From positions 1 through 20,426 of IMG/VR virus record IMGVR_UViG_3300030090_005340: DNA of 20,426 nt. One strand, given 5' to 3'. Shown piece after piece: positions 7,401 through 16,664 of the stretch (positions within the stretch are counted from its first letter, which is position 1; the number at the start of each line of letters is the position of its first letter). Below the pieces are notes generated by a model. It had not been told where the DNA came from, made no database searches, and worked only from the letters and a program-made list of their open reading frames with translations. The position numbers and the translations under genes are program-made. The DNA comes from a virus.

Positions 7401-8972
7401 TCTTCCTGTGCCTTGGGTTGACAAGCCCAATCTATACTCAATTGGTAAGACTCCACCACCAGCACCACCGCCGCGTGGGAACGAATACTCCCTAATTCTT
7501 TCTCCATCTTTTTCAAAGGTATTGACTGAAATTGTATCTCCAGATTCCTTGAGAGAGAATGAAATAGTATCTGTGGTGGTTCCGCTTGCTTCTGAACCTT
7601 CCTTTGAATTCATGTAAGCACTAAACGTGATACCAACTGTGTTACCATCAATTAGATCAGCGGTAATACCAAAGTTTTTATTATTGCTAAATCTAAGACC
7701 ACTAATTGTGCCAGTGCTTGGGGACAAAGTATTATTGTCATCCAAACCAATAATCGAAACTTGAGTGAGTCCACCAACGACCTCACCCCAGTCAACCGTG
7801 ATACCATTTGAAATGATTGTTTTACCCGCTGCTCCAGTTCGACCACCAAGATACAAAGCACCACTAGCAAGATTCAAAACACCGTAAGTAGTGCCTGTTG
7901 AGGTTTTTGCATCCCCACCAATAATAATGTCTCCGCTTTCACCAGCGAATAATGCACTTACTCTGTTGCCTTCGTGTGAACCTTCAACGACAAACGCTGC
8001 ATCACCGGCGGGTCGATCCAAAAGGACTCTGACTCTTCTGTTTGAAAGTGCATGAAGATCAAGACTCGATTCTCCATCAGCGGCAGTTTCAATTGAGATG
8101 GCTGCGGTCTTACCTGTGGTGGATTCAAGAATGAAATCACCACTTACACCTGTTCTAGAAAGATAATGAATAGGTGCGGCAGGATTTGTAATTCCCAAAA
8201 TACCAATCTCACGATCACTGCCCTCGATGGTGACATATGGTGAGTTTGTGTTTTGATCCAAGTTACCGCTAGTGTCGCCACCCTGAATTCTAAAGAATAC
8301 ATTATCACCCTCGACATTATGAGTGATGATCGTACCAATTCTTCTGATCACTGTTCCAGTGTAATCTGTGTCACGGAACAGAATTGATGATGTGCCTCCA
8401 GCGTGAAGTTGAATTGAACCGGGACGGAAATTGCCAGCGTCTTGAGTGGCAGCACCTAAAATCATACCACCCGTATTTGCAAAGTTTATAAAATTATCTT
8501 CAAAAGTTCCGCCTGTGAAAAGACTAAATCTTTCAAGCGTTTCACCAGCAGCGTTATAAACTAAAATATCACCTGTGGTCAAGCCACTTGGAAGATTCAG
8601 ACCCGCTCCAGAGATAACCACATCGCCGGTCTTTCCGTTTACTGTTCTAACAACATTTCCTGTAAGTGTTGCACCACCAAAGTCAACAGTGTTACCAGTA
8701 AATGTAATCAATCCGCCTTCAAACGTAATCCCACCACCAAAGGTAAAGTCACCAGTAATAAAACCGGGCAACGAAAGACCAAGATTTGCGATACCATTAC
8801 TACTATCGATTGTGAACGTAATCCCCGGAAGAACCAGATCATTAGTTACGCCATAAATTTCAAGAGGGTTGATGGTATTGATAAGACTGTTGGTTCTATC
8901 AAACCAAGTTCTAAAAGTATCTCCTGTGAGGAGAATGTCAATAGTATTTCCGGGTGTTGGAGGTGATGCCAT
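4494..8972 (-). CDS. Collagen-like tail fibre / structural protein
   Basis: Very large (1492 aa) modular fibre candidate, probably virion-surface and possibly host-binding. In order: an N-terminal region with [20 protein letters not shown] (19-38), the kind of segment that anchors many marine T4-like structural fibres; a long Gly/Thr/Ser-rich beta region including [14 protein letters not shown] (about 108-121); a Gly-rich linker near 498-505; module A (520-640); collagen-like tract 1 (702-753); module B (754-864); tract 2 (865-911); module C (912-1020); and a unique C-terminal region of about 470 residues. The last part has several cysteines and aromatic clusters and is the likeliest receptor-binding part. 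I see no recognisable intramolecular chaperone or peptidase at the C-terminus. AGGA lies 7 nt before the ATG, and the gene follows the previous one by 12 bp. It holds the position of T4 gene 12 but is unrelated in visible sequence. Confidence 0.85.
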   Translation of the reverse strand: MASPPTPGNTIDILLTGDTFRTWFDRTNSLINTINPLEIYGVTNDLVLPGITFTIDSSNGIANLGLSLPGFITGDFTFGGGITFEGGLITFTGNTVDFGGATLTGNVVRTVNGKTGDVVISGAGLNLPSGLTTGDILVYNAAGETLERFSLFTGGTFEDNFINFANTGGMILGAATQDAGNFRPGSIQLHAGGTSSILFRDTDYTGTVIRRIGTIITHNVEGDNVFFRIQGGDTSGNLDQNTNSPYVTIEGSDREIGILGITNPAAPIHYLSRTGVSGDFILESTTGKTAAISIETAADGESSLDLHALSNRRVRVLLDRPAGDAAFVVEGSHEGNRVSALFAGESGDIIIGGDAKTSTGTTYGVLNLASGALYLGGRTGAAGKTIISNGITVDWGEVVGGLTQVSIIGLDDNNTLSPSTGTISGLRFSNNKNFGITADLIDGNTVGITFSAYMNSKEGSEASGTTTDTISFSLKESGDTISVNTFEKDGERIREYSFPRGGGAGGGVLPIEYRLGLSTQGTGRLRISTVSGDKKRLTVDSINSSGTDVENFLKQIDAQNGGGTKVFVVWEPSQTAQPSTDNYVYEVNVTSVLTSTGSDGQTIYLFDGFPIQDPGWATNNGNSDNGDKVLLFFDNNFGATGSGFEAASVKKSVGDDLQLLGNSINRISLVGSNGITIESSYTTTEQFGATAEFTFTAHGISGNTGATGATGATGNTGATGATGATGATGATGATGATGATGNTGATGSAGFPGFIYTVVNSATPSEGQLKNSASQIIINKHTAITDGDGSGASFDISNLLNGLDQVARDRVFITGSTGGILSARINNVQLAGGRYTISLDSTSVVGSALPVGATGHFYATVAGLGNTGATGATGATGATTAGPTGATGITGSTGATGATGATGATGATGAPAFFAYGITSTAVGIGKFPGELHLSGTDVLFVGHQNNHGISIEQYLAGITKSAQVFVSATDGSGEFFAATVNNAFPTTIDRVTFFQLKNKIGSMPATGVPVQFYAANPGPAGGENYNFLYHSDFTAVGSSLEYSPSDQSVDVITGKLKLQGDLGVNMETLSGVQVLNSDGVSAGYDIIVPGEVPGGPSQGVLNRSITEQVTIPNNDQESVIAHCFLYADTFNHKERVCFVNCQSNGLFQLNERGSAFPGGDSIPIEVAFLGANGSVSPDTNYSQSTPARHDEYNQLALPAGGNDTSSNPEQEGTGPLKTIVDGDGNNCVGNYDIEVTLYPKFYYYGSVLGLDRIALGAETTLNGSQNNVSSTDAAYARIQPNNAQVIDTTLIPVIGVAVFEDKTIAECDLNNVGPGSFPQNNPPEPSALYMIPNQQIERLTTSGASGKPVNSREMSFLDLRDLTFADKMGFDNYPIGSDKVQYPEDGENITIPITFRASGSVNNSLRICPFATLVPKEFLGTIGSDSGNGGLETIMNNGRGNVKTGGVDFQTASHDRFVITGCDFGNSQTRNYLNRTSTDGFYTIKANFFTV
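5913..6239 (-). repeat. Fibre module C (third copy of a ~110-residue domain)
   Basis: Residues about 912-1020 of the fibre follow collagen-like tract 2. They share a pattern with modules A and B: a leading aromatic strand, a short Leu-rich helix-like segment (SIEQYLAGI), an alternating hydrophobic strand (AQVFVSATD), a second strand (IDRVTFFQL) and a closing [13 protein letters not shown]. The protein-level similarity is weak and was judged by eye. Confidence 0.5.
6240..6380 (-). repeat. Collagen-like tract 2 (Gly-Ala-Thr type)
   Basis: Residues 865-911 of the fibre. Gly-X-Thr triplets, mostly GAT, run with one break of two extra residues (TA at 880-881) before GPT, then GAT, GIT, GST and five GAT, ending in GAPA. 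Such tracts form trimeric collagen-like stalks in phage and bacterial surface fibres. The opposite strand shows Pro-Val-Ala reading frames purely as a by-product. Confidence 0.9.
6381..6713 (-). repeat. Fibre module B (second copy of a ~110-residue domain)
   Basis: Residues 754-864, enclosed by the two collagen-like tracts. Segments matching modules A and C are [42 protein letters not shown] and [14 protein letters not shown]. Small beta modules of this pattern beside Gly-X-Y tracts are familiar in marine phage fibres; the function is not known to me. Confidence 0.55.
6714..6869 (-). repeat. Collagen-like tract 1 (Gly-X-Thr type)
   Basis: Residues 702-753: seventeen Gly-X-Y triplets plus a closing Gly, without interruption. 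The order is GNT, three GAT, GNT, eight [15 protein letters not shown]. In the DNA a 29-bp stretch is exactly repeated at 6802-6830 and 6838-6866 with a 36-bp period (four triplets), suggesting growth by slippage or unequal recombination. Confidence 0.93.
7053..7415 (-). repeat. Fibre module A (first copy of a ~110-residue domain)
   Basis: Residues about 520-640 of the fibre. Key segments are [49 protein letters not shown] and [12 protein letters not shown], which line up in order with modules B and C. Copy boundaries are approximate. Confidence 0.5.
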
Positions 8973-8984
8973 TCGCTTTTCCTA

Positions 8985-11900
8985 TTAGGTCTTGATTATG
9001 TAGTTCACCACATATGAGGGTTGAAGATTAGTATTGTCTGTATTTGATGTGCTTGATGCAGTTACATCGGTAATGACTTTATCTGAACCAACAATATTTC
9101 CATTTTCAGATGCAGAGTCGTTTCTTACCATGAATGAAAGAGGATTAGAGGAATCACCCTGTGGCGTTATCTCTCCGTTCACAGTGTTCGCAGTGATCGT
9201 GAAGTTCTGACCACCGGGAGCAGCCTCAGAGCCAATACTATCACCAAGGGTTCTGCTTGTAAGATTTGTTCCCTCACCAGCAGTCACAAGAGTTCTACCT
9301 CTCATGTCAGGCAAGGTGAATGTGGTTGAGTCCTGAGCGGGTACGATGTCTGAAATTCTTGAGAACAATGCAGAGTAAGTGTTTTTGCTGTGCCTTCTCG
9401 ACTCATCATTACCAACCATCGACAGGTACTCAGATACACCATTGACAGGCTGCGTATATTCACTCACATCACCCAAAACAGCAAAGACTGTTCCTGTTGG
9501 CACTGATCCGCCATCAACCGCTCCCGAACCGGGAGTGCCTTGACTGGCAATGATTGAGGTTGCAGTTCTGACAGGGGCAACACCAATGTAATCGATGATT
9601 GGAATCTGGGCTTCAATATCAACATCTCCCTCATCTCTGATTCCAACGACTTTGACTTGATAACTTGTAAACAAATCTGATCCGCGTGCATCAAAACGTC
9701 TAAAGTAAGTCAAAGAGGAAGCCCCTGATACCTCATCAAAAATTTGTGCAGCACCATCACCCTCCTCATCTGGACCGCCTAAGAAAACTTCCCTAAACGG
9801 TTGAGCAAAAATATCTTGATCATCTGTTGCGGTTCTTGCAAAAACTCTCAAGTCATCTAGTCCGGCAAAAGATCCATCGATTGAGGCAACAAGTCCACCT
9901 AAGAAAATATTTGACTGAATTACCTTGGAGTAATATCTGAAATGGTTATCTGATCCTTCATCATTGATCAGTTCGGATGACATATCACTATTATCATTGA
10001 TATCAATTGACGGTAAGAAAACAGCAACCGATTCGGTGTCAATAACAGATGACACAATTCCTTCAGGTGATCTCATACTAAAGTTTACATTTGGACCATT
10101 ACCTTGATCTCCGATTACTTGTCTACCGCCCAGTCCTCTAGCACTAATTGTGGTCGTTGGCTGTAGAGTTAACAAACTGCCGCCGTTGCCAAAGTTGAAT
10201 GTGCATGTGACTGGATCGGAAGAGTTTGTGGGCGGGTTAGCATTGATAAACACCGAATCAACAGGTGTGCCAGCCGCGACATCAGTAATCTGCATATCAA
10301 AGTTATTATTCACAGCCGTATTGAAAGAGCAGTGTGTAGTTTTCATCGCAAAATATTGATCTTCATATCCAACAACTGAGCCATCGTTTTGCGGAAGATA
10401 AACTTTCAACATACTCGCAGGTTTGATTGGGGTAGCACCAGAGTTTTCATCATACGTTACGATTCTAGTGTCTGTGTCATTTGTTGAGACAGAAATTGAA
10501 TACTCGCCTGCCGGGAGGAAGACTGGTGTGCTAAATGTAAACACTGTAGCGGATTCGTCTGTATATTGTCGAAGAAGACCAGATGATTCAAACTCAGCAG
10601 CCTTTGTGATTTCAATAACCTCAGAGAAAGGCATAACAATGCTTGTGAGTGGGTTGCCTGCTCTTGTGGGATGAATTCTAAGGGTGACATCTTTATCTTT
10701 ATCTAAGAACCACAAACGAACTTCATTCATAAACAAACCGTTTGGATACAACTCAGCGTCAATATTGATGGTCTGGGACACAGGATTGAGGGCGTTTACA
10801 AGTTGAGCGTTTGACTGTTCAAAAATATCACTAAAATATTCATCTGATGTTTCATTCACTCTTGCTGCTTTTCTTCTAATCACGGGAGGTCTTACCAAGG
10901 TATCGCCAAAGAGTGTGGTGTCAGGTCTACCCTCGCCGTAGAAAATAGCATCCGCAGATGAATCACAGTTTACAACATTATCATCGTCGGCTCCACTAAT
11001 TACGCGAACCAACTTTTTGCCAGTTGTGTAGGTGTCCGCAGGAATAACCGTGGTAAACTCAAACGTGCCACCACCAGATGTAATTCCTGTGGACGCTTGG
11101 TACGGCTGATTCGATGAGTTTTGTTGAACGCCATCAAAGAAAAGATTGTACGTTGCTCCGGGCAAAACACCTTCAACAACACCAGACAAGGTAAACGTAT
11201 CAAGATACGGTCTGATTGAAAGGTCAATCACTCTACCAGAGACAGTTTTCTTTGTTTTCTCTGACAAAATTCGTTTGATTGTTGCACTGCGTTTCGGTGC
11301 TTTGTAAATTCTATTTGCAGAAAGGTTTTGGTTAGTGTTTCTATCTCGTTCCTCAACACCGCACCAAAAAATTTCCCAGTCTCTCCAAATTGTTCCAAAG
11401 CCTCTACGTCTTCCTTCACCATCATAAGACACATCATCAGTTTCGTATGTGTTTAGTTCGCCTCGGACATTAGTAACAATTCTCGCCTTTCGTGACTCAC
11501 TCCAATACTTCGCTCTGTGTGGTGTGAGTTTGATCGTCCCCAGATAATCATTAATACCAAATGGGTTGATATCCACTGATGCTGTTGGCGAGTTTGAGAA
11601 TGGCTGAGAGATATGTGGTGCAGCAGGCACATCAAAATTCACTAATGCGATTCCATCATTTGAAATGGTAACACCAGACAATCCGATTTCCGAGCCAAAA
11701 CTAAACTCTTTAGCGACTGCCGTTTTGAATGCTGGTCGCAGTGAGTTTGAGGTAGGATCAAAAGACACGTTACACTTCGGATCTACTGAGTCAACATTTT
11801 CATGTCCAAAAAGATCATCAATATAGACATCATCCTCATTCACAGTGGCATCTAAGAAAGCAGCATTGCCTCGACCCACCATATTATTTCTCAAATCTTT

Positions 11901-14582
11901 TCTATAATTTTCAATGAAATCTTCGGTTGTTCTTTCTTCAAGAGTATTGATTTCAGACATTGTAAATCTTTGATTATCAACATACTGAACCTGTAAAGTT
12001 TGAGCCTCTGATGAAGCACCATTGACTCTAATTCTATACAGTTCAAGATCACCAGAAGAAATTCTTGGGGGAGTTGGCTCCTCGTCGGGTGTTCCCTCGA
12101 CAACAATAATCTTTCTGTCACTAGTCAAAACAACTGAGTCGATCCGTGGTAAGAATGTAGACACAGTGACAAAAGATGGAACCGCACTACTATCGAAGGG
12201 AACAATGGATGGTTCACCAGTGCCTTGATTATAATTACCCTCAGAATCAACAATTGATCTAAAATCTAAAAGATCAACAGCACTCAAGCCCTTGTTGCTG
12301 ACAGGGAGTTCATCTACGGGAACATTCAAGTAACTATCTTTTGTGAAGGGACCATCGCCACTATGAATGTATCTGGTAAATGTAACAGAAATTTCACTCT
12401 CACGAGTAATGTCAGGATCACTAGGATCAATCAATACGATTGACGAATTTTCGTAAGTAGAGTCTGTAATACCTTTGTCAAGTTTGAATTTTGATGTGAT
12501 GTCTGTATTGGTATCATTTTCCGTGATCGAAATAATTTCTTTTACGTCAGGTACACCCAATGAGAGTTTATTACTTCCCGATTGCAACGGAGTTTCAGTG
12601 CCAGTGTTTTTATTTACAGTTGCCGTTTGATTACCAGAGGTGGTTTTTTTACGAATATTGTTTTTTGATTCAAAAGTCATTGGCAAGAAACAAGTGACTT
12701 GTCTGTTCGCAAGGTTCGTGCCAAAATCAAGTTGAACGGATGAAACGCTGTTGTCAATACTGGGAATCAGCGTGGGTTCAACAAGAACACACTCGGTGTT
12801 ATCGGTGGATGGCGATGTGGTGTTTGGAAAGTTGACAATTGCAACGGGTTGAATACCTGCTTTTTCTGTATCTTCACCCACCGTAGCCAAGAAATCTTTA
12901 CTTCCGATTCCACTAGTAAAACCAACAACTCCGCTTGCGTCTGTTGTGCCTCTAAACGGTTTCATAAGTGTCAGTCGCACTGGGTTGCGAATCTCATTCA
13001 CTGATCCAGATGAGGAAATATCAGCCAATCGAGTGGATGTTGAAGCAATGACTGAATCCAAACCATCCGATGTAAAGTTGACGTTTAGGCTGAAAACTTC
13101 TGAGTTGTCTGATGCGTTTCTACGAACGATCTTTTTGATATCAGTATCAGTAAAACCAGTGGTCAGTGTTTTTGAGTGGAAATACAATCTAACAGGAGCA
13201 GAAGTGCTTTGATTACCAAACAAAAAGTGTGTGGGGACACAAGATCCGATTACTGTTCCATCGTCTTTTTCAAGATCACACGGGCTACCATTGATAAACA
13301 AAGAGGTGGAGTTGTCAATAAACCCATCGAGTGTAGCACCATCAATTTGCGGGGAGGTTGTATCGCCATCGAAATCGGTTGGCTTCTTTTCTGCAAAGAG
13401 TTGAAAGTAGGAGCCTTGATTCAAGGAGTAGTTTCTAGTTCCGGTAAGGGCATCGCTACCTTTATTAATTGTCAAAAGCGTAGGAGCAATCGTTTCAAAT
13501 TCAAATCCACTCACATACGCTTTGCCCGGACTAAGTTTCACACCAAATTTGCTAGTATCAACTGTTCCAAAAATTTCATCGTGTGATCCAACTTCAATTT
13601 CAAAAGGCTGAACAGTATAGTTGCCAGATTCATCAAAGGTTCTTCTTGCCAAAGTTTTTTCCAACTGAGCCAAATCAGGATATTTGATTTTTTTAGTAAC
13701 TTTACCGTCAATCACACGAACAAGTTCAAAGAAGTTAGTGGGATCATCAATGACATAAGAGTTTGAATCGTTTGCCACTCCTGTCAACGATCTAGATTCA
13801 AGAACAGGATCAATTTTGTATCTGTCAGCACCCGGAGCATTGAAGTTATTGAATCCAAAAGATGGATCTCTCAAAGTAGTGTCAAGGTCAGATGAAACGA
13901 CACTTTTTACGGCGTTGAAACCAAGGGAACTGTTTGTGCTTGTGAATGTTCTATACCCTAAATTACTATCATTTTTGGTAGCAGCAACAGACTGAGCGTC
14001 GGCAAGACAAAAGTAACCATCAATATAAAAAATACCTTGCTCAACAGTTGCGAATGTTTGAACAAATCCAGAGCCGGGAGTTGATTCTGTGTTCAGGACG
14101 GTGTTCTCTACACCGATGTTTCCTACACCAATTGTAAAAAATACGTCACCATCTGAAAACTCACCCACGGTGATGTATTTCAAAAACAAGATTTGGTAAG
14201 CGTCGTTTACCAGCGTTGACTTATCAGCGTATCCTGCAACAATCGCATCGACTAGCGATCCATCACTTTTTTCAACCCTAATTTTTTGGTTGATCATTCT
14301 TTTTAGAGTTTCAAGGGGAAGATCAGTTTGAAGTCTAATAAAATTTGCCGAGGATGTAGATACACCACCGCCAAGAACGACTGACCCATTTTTGAAAATA
14401 TGCGAGCCAAGTCGCTCAATTTGATTTTGAAGAAAGGTTTGTGCTTGGGACAACTCTCTCGCCTGCACAGGGAGTCCCGGCTTGAAAAGCATTTTCAAAA
14501 ATTTCTTCGACTGATTGAAATCGTCGTAGTATGGAAGTCCACCCATGATGGTGGAGTCATATGCTTTTTGCTCGATTGGCAT
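8985..14582 (-). CDS. DUF4815-type virion structural/fibre protein with tail-collar-like C-terminus
   Basis: Giant virion protein (1865 aa), the longest gene here. The N-terminus matches the DUF4815 pattern: YYDDFNQSKKFLKMLFKPG (18-36), PVQARELSQAQTFLQNQIER (38-57) and HIFKNGSVVLGG (61-72), followed by ARRTFDESGNYTVQPF (about 312-327) and SPGKAYVSGFEFE (about 350). The middle has FGTIWRDWEIFWCG (about 1060-1080), a region beginning SGRVIDLSIRPYLDTF (about 1112) with YNLFFDGV, and a region near 1275-1370 (NEVRLWFLDKDKDVTLRI; VFLPAGEYSISVS) typical of T4-like structural fibres. The last 184 residues resemble a phage tail-collar domain: TYSALFSRI (1735-1743), LPDMRGR (1757-1763) and LQPSYVVNYIIKT (1853-1865). 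AAGGGG precedes the ATG, 10 bp after gp8. It occupies the T4 gene 9-11 region and probably links baseplate to fibres; that role is inferred. Confidence 0.85.
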   Translation of the reverse strand: MPIEQKAYDSTIMGGLPYYDDFNQSKKFLKMLFKPGLPVQARELSQAQTFLQNQIERLGSHIFKNGSVVLGGGVSTSSANFIRLQTDLPLETLKRMINQKIRVEKSDGSLVDAIVAGYADKSTLVNDAYQILFLKYITVGEFSDGDVFFTIGVGNIGVENTVLNTESTPGSGFVQTFATVEQGIFYIDGYFCLADAQSVAATKNDSNLGYRTFTSTNSSLGFNAVKSVVSSDLDTTLRDPSFGFNNFNAPGADRYKIDPVLESRSLTGVANDSNSYVIDDPTNFFELVRVIDGKVTKKIKYPDLAQLEKTLARRTFDESGNYTVQPFEIEVGSHDEIFGTVDTSKFGVKLSPGKAYVSGFEFETIAPTLLTINKGSDALTGTRNYSLNQGSYFQLFAEKKPTDFDGDTTSPQIDGATLDGFIDNSTSLFINGSPCDLEKDDGTVIGSCVPTHFLFGNQSTSAPVRLYFHSKTLTTGFTDTDIKKIVRRNASDNSEVFSLNVNFTSDGLDSVIASTSTRLADISSSGSVNEIRNPVRLTLMKPFRGTTDASGVVGFTSGIGSKDFLATVGEDTEKAGIQPVAIVNFPNTTSPSTDNTECVLVEPTLIPSIDNSVSSVQLDFGTNLANRQVTCFLPMTFESKNNIRKKTTSGNQTATVNKNTGTETPLQSGSNKLSLGVPDVKEIISITENDTNTDITSKFKLDKGITDSTYENSSIVLIDPSDPDITRESEISVTFTRYIHSGDGPFTKDSYLNVPVDELPVSNKGLSAVDLLDFRSIVDSEGNYNQGTGEPSIVPFDSSAVPSFVTVSTFLPRIDSVVLTSDRKIIVVEGTPDEEPTPPRISSGDLELYRIRVNGASSEAQTLQVQYVDNQRFTMSEINTLEERTTEDFIENYRKDLRNNMVGRGNAAFLDATVNEDDVYIDDLFGHENVDSVDPKCNVSFDPTSNSLRPAFKTAVAKEFSFGSEIGLSGVTISNDGIALVNFDVPAAPHISQPFSNSPTASVDINPFGINDYLGTIKLTPHRAKYWSESRKARIVTNVRGELNTYETDDVSYDGEGRRRGFGTIWRDWEIFWCGVEERDRNTNQNLSANRIYKAPKRSATIKRILSEKTKKTVSGRVIDLSIRPYLDTFTLSGVVEGVLPGATYNLFFDGVQQNSSNQPYQASTGITSGGGTFEFTTVIPADTYTTGKKLVRVISGADDDNVVNCDSSADAIFYGEGRPDTTLFGDTLVRPPVIRRKAARVNETSDEYFSDIFEQSNAQLVNALNPVSQTINIDAELYPNGLFMNEVRLWFLDKDKDVTLRIHPTRAGNPLTSIVMPFSEVIEITKAAEFESSGLLRQYTDESATVFTFSTPVFLPAGEYSISVSTNDTDTRIVTYDENSGATPIKPASMLKVYLPQNDGSVVGYEDQYFAMKTTHCSFNTAVNNNFDMQITDVAAGTPVDSVFINANPPTNSSDPVTCTFNFGNGGSLLTLQPTTTISARGLGGRQVIGDQGNGPNVNFSMRSPEGIVSSVIDTESVAVFLPSIDINDNSDMSSELINDEGSDNHFRYYSKVIQSNIFLGGLVASIDGSFAGLDDLRVFARTATDDQDIFAQPFREVFLGGPDEEGDGAAQIFDEVSGASSLTYFRRFDARGSDLFTSYQVKVVGIRDEGDVDIEAQIPIIDYIGVAPVRTATSIIASQGTPGSGAVDGGSVPTGTVFAVLGDVSEYTQPVNGVSEYLSMVGNDESRRHSKNTYSALFSRISDIVPAQDSTTFTLPDMRGRTLVTAGEGTNLTSRTLGDSIGSEAAPGGQNFTITANTVNGEITPQGDSSNPLSFMVRNDSASENGNIVGSDKVITDVTASSTSNTDNTNLQPSYVVNYIIKT
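9031..9539 (-). other. Tail-collar-like domain region within the 1865-residue protein
   Basis: Residues about 1682-1850. The collar hallmarks are TYSALFSRI, a TTFTLPDMRGR turn, then a Gly-rich stretch SRTLGDSIGSEAAPGG, with LQPSYVVNYIIKT just beyond closing the protein. The usual Pro-x-Gly-Trp-Leu-x-Cys-Asp-Gly sequence near the start of such domains is absent: PTGTVFAVLG is there but no Trp-Leu-Cys follows. It is therefore a divergent collar domain or one whose first part was remodelled. Confidence 0.7.
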
Positions 14583-14592
14583 CTAATACCCC

Positions 14593-16653
14593 TTAAAATT
14601 CAAAAGTAAATCTAAACAAATCAGTTTGCTCTGTCACTCGTCTGATCTCTTGTGTCAGCCCTTTTATGTATAATAGTTCTCCAGAAAATAAGTCTAACTC
14701 TGGTCCTTCAACACTTTCAATGACCCCAGTTACCGGATTGTCATTCACAATGTAGGTCAAGTTTTCATTTGGAACAAATGATAATGTTGAACCGGAAACA
14801 TTTGACACATCTGTGAGAAGAATTATCCTTTTGTCAAAAACGTCTGCATCTGGATCATCTGGACTGGAGTACGGAAGAACAGCCGTGATATTTCCATGAC
14901 TACCAGAACTACCTGTTGCACCTTGGTCCTCATTCGGAACGTACATGCCGTCAAAACCAAAATCAACAAGGAGTTTATGCGTGCATCTCCAATCAGTTTT
15001 TGCAATTTCAATAACCGTGTCATCATAAAAAGTGTTTGAGACTTCTACATCTCCGGTTGAACTGGTTCCTGTAAACTGACCATCAGCATCAGTTTGCAGA
15101 AGGGTCACTTTTTCGCCGCGAACAAATGGCTTGCTCATGTCAAATGCCGTTACGGTGGCAGATAATCTTGATGTTTGAGATGTGTCTTTGATTTCAACAA
15201 ATTCTTTTGTTGTGTCACCATACAAATATTTTGTTCCTGCCACCCTCTCAGTGGATTCAGTAAGTGATTGAATTGATCCCGTAGTGCCGGAAACATCGAT
15301 TCTTGTGGAGGTTCTGTCAAGATATCCTGCTTTGTTTCCAGCACCACTTTGCTCTGCTCCTACACTTGGATTAGCCCATAGGACAATATCTCTGTAATCA
15401 TTACCCAAAAGTTGCTCAACATTATTTTCGTCATCACCTGCAATAGAAACTTGAATTCTTGCAATATTAGAAAACAACTCAAAAACAGGATCTCTACCAA
15501 CGCTTTGTGAAATCAGTGGGGTCAAAGTAGGAAACTCTGTGGGGAAAGCATCTGTGTCCGACCCCTCGCCTGTGAAAACTGTCGCAGAGGCAGAGGAATA
15601 CCCAGTGCCTTTATCGTAGAGAATGACAGATTGTATTTTTTTATTTTGGTCTAAAGAACCAAAACCAGCGGCGTTTCTACCGTTTCCAGAGATTGAGATA
15701 CCAACCCCAATCTCGAATCGATCTTTGTTTCGGGGACTTCTGTTTGTCTCAAAGCCTGATTCAAGTGTGAGGATATCTTGAGCGTCACCGTTTGCCGTCG
15801 AGGATTCGATTCTCTTCACGACACCTGCGGCATCCCCAGTCAAAAAACGGATATAGTAGTTTTTATAATAATTTGTAAACGCATCATTGTCGGAGGGTAC
15901 GATGTTTGGCTGGGTGATCATCACCCGATTTCCGTCAGAAAACTCAACCTCATTATTTTTATTTGTGGGGACACCTCTTTGAAAAACGATCCCAGTTGGA
16001 TCAGAAACCACGACTTGATCTACGATTCCACTAGAGGCATCAAGATTTGCTTCATACTGAACTGCGTATTGATTTTGTCTTTCGTCTTGATACACATTGT
16101 AAATACCTTTATAATAAGGTAAGGACAGGGCGGGAATATAATCACTATCAATGAATTTCAAATGACTACCCGGAATGGTATACATAAATTTCCATTTGTA
16201 GCCATTCGGCAAGGTGATTGGGCTAGTATCAGTGCCAATTGGTTGATGTAATGAACCCACCTCACCCCCGCCATTGGACAAACAAACGTAAACATTGTTT
16301 TCATTTGTCACCACATAAAAAGGTGGAGGTGTGCCAGTGTTTGATTCGTCATGCACCTCTGACATATCATCCGCAGTGTCAAGAGGGGACATCGTGATAC
16401 CTGATGTCCAGTCTACCCTTGGGATCATAAGTGTCACATCAGATGGTGATATTCTTTTTGCATAAGAAATGTTTCTTCTTGTAATTACATCACGCTCTCC
16501 ACTTCTGTGTTCAAGTGGAGGGTTTTGGGTTGGAACATCATTAATTTGACCAATACCCAAAAACACCTTATTTTTACCAAAGGGTTGAAAGTCAGACACA
16601 AAGTTTTTTGCAATTTGTGTTTTTAGTTGTGCGTCAAAAGTATACTGTGCCAT
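14593..16653 (-). CDS. 8: Baseplate wedge protein, gp8-like (enlarged)
   Basis: gp8 is a core component of the baseplate wedge, binding gp7, gp10 and gp53 in T4. The N-terminal third carries family signatures: SDVTLMIPRVDWTSG (71-85), FYVVTNENNVYVCLSNGG (112-129) and LPNGYKWKFMYTIPGS (148-163). The C-terminus ends with SGELLYIKGLTQEIRRVTEQ and TDLFRFTFEF, matching the conserved closing segment of gp8 (a SGE-x-x-Y-I pattern near the end). Its 686 residues are about twice T4 gp8 (334). The extra length lies in the middle, where a module with VILYDKGTGYSSASATVF appears; a similar pattern occurs in the preceding gene. AGGGAG before the ATG supports the start. It follows the gene 7 position protein by 11 bp and precedes the DUF4815 protein by 10 bp. 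Confidence 0.86.
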   Translation of the reverse strand: MAQYTFDAQLKTQIAKNFVSDFQPFGKNKVFLGIGQINDVPTQNPPLEHRSGERDVITRRNISYAKRISPSDVTLMIPRVDWTSGITMSPLDTADDMSEVHDESNTGTPPPFYVVTNENNVYVCLSNGGGEVGSLHQPIGTDTSPITLPNGYKWKFMYTIPGSHLKFIDSDYIPALSLPYYKGIYNVYQDERQNQYAVQYEANLDASSGIVDQVVVSDPTGIVFQRGVPTNKNNEVEFSDGNRVMITQPNIVPSDNDAFTNYYKNYYIRFLTGDAAGVVKRIESSTANGDAQDILTLESGFETNRSPRNKDRFEIGVGISISGNGRNAAGFGSLDQNKKIQSVILYDKGTGYSSASATVFTGEGSDTDAFPTEFPTLTPLISQSVGRDPVFELFSNIARIQVSIAGDDENNVEQLLGNDYRDIVLWANPSVGAEQSGAGNKAGYLDRTSTRIDVSGTTGSIQSLTESTERVAGTKYLYGDTTKEFVEIKDTSQTSRLSATVTAFDMSKPFVRGEKVTLLQTDADGQFTGTSSTGDVEVSNTFYDDTVIEIAKTDWRCTHKLLVDFGFDGMYVPNEDQGATGSSGSHGNITAVLPYSSPDDPDADVFDKRIILLTDVSNVSGSTLSFVPNENLTYIVNDNPVTGVIESVEGPELDLFSGELLYIKGLTQEIRRVTEQTDLFRFTFEF

Positions 16654-16664
16654 GATGCTCCCTA

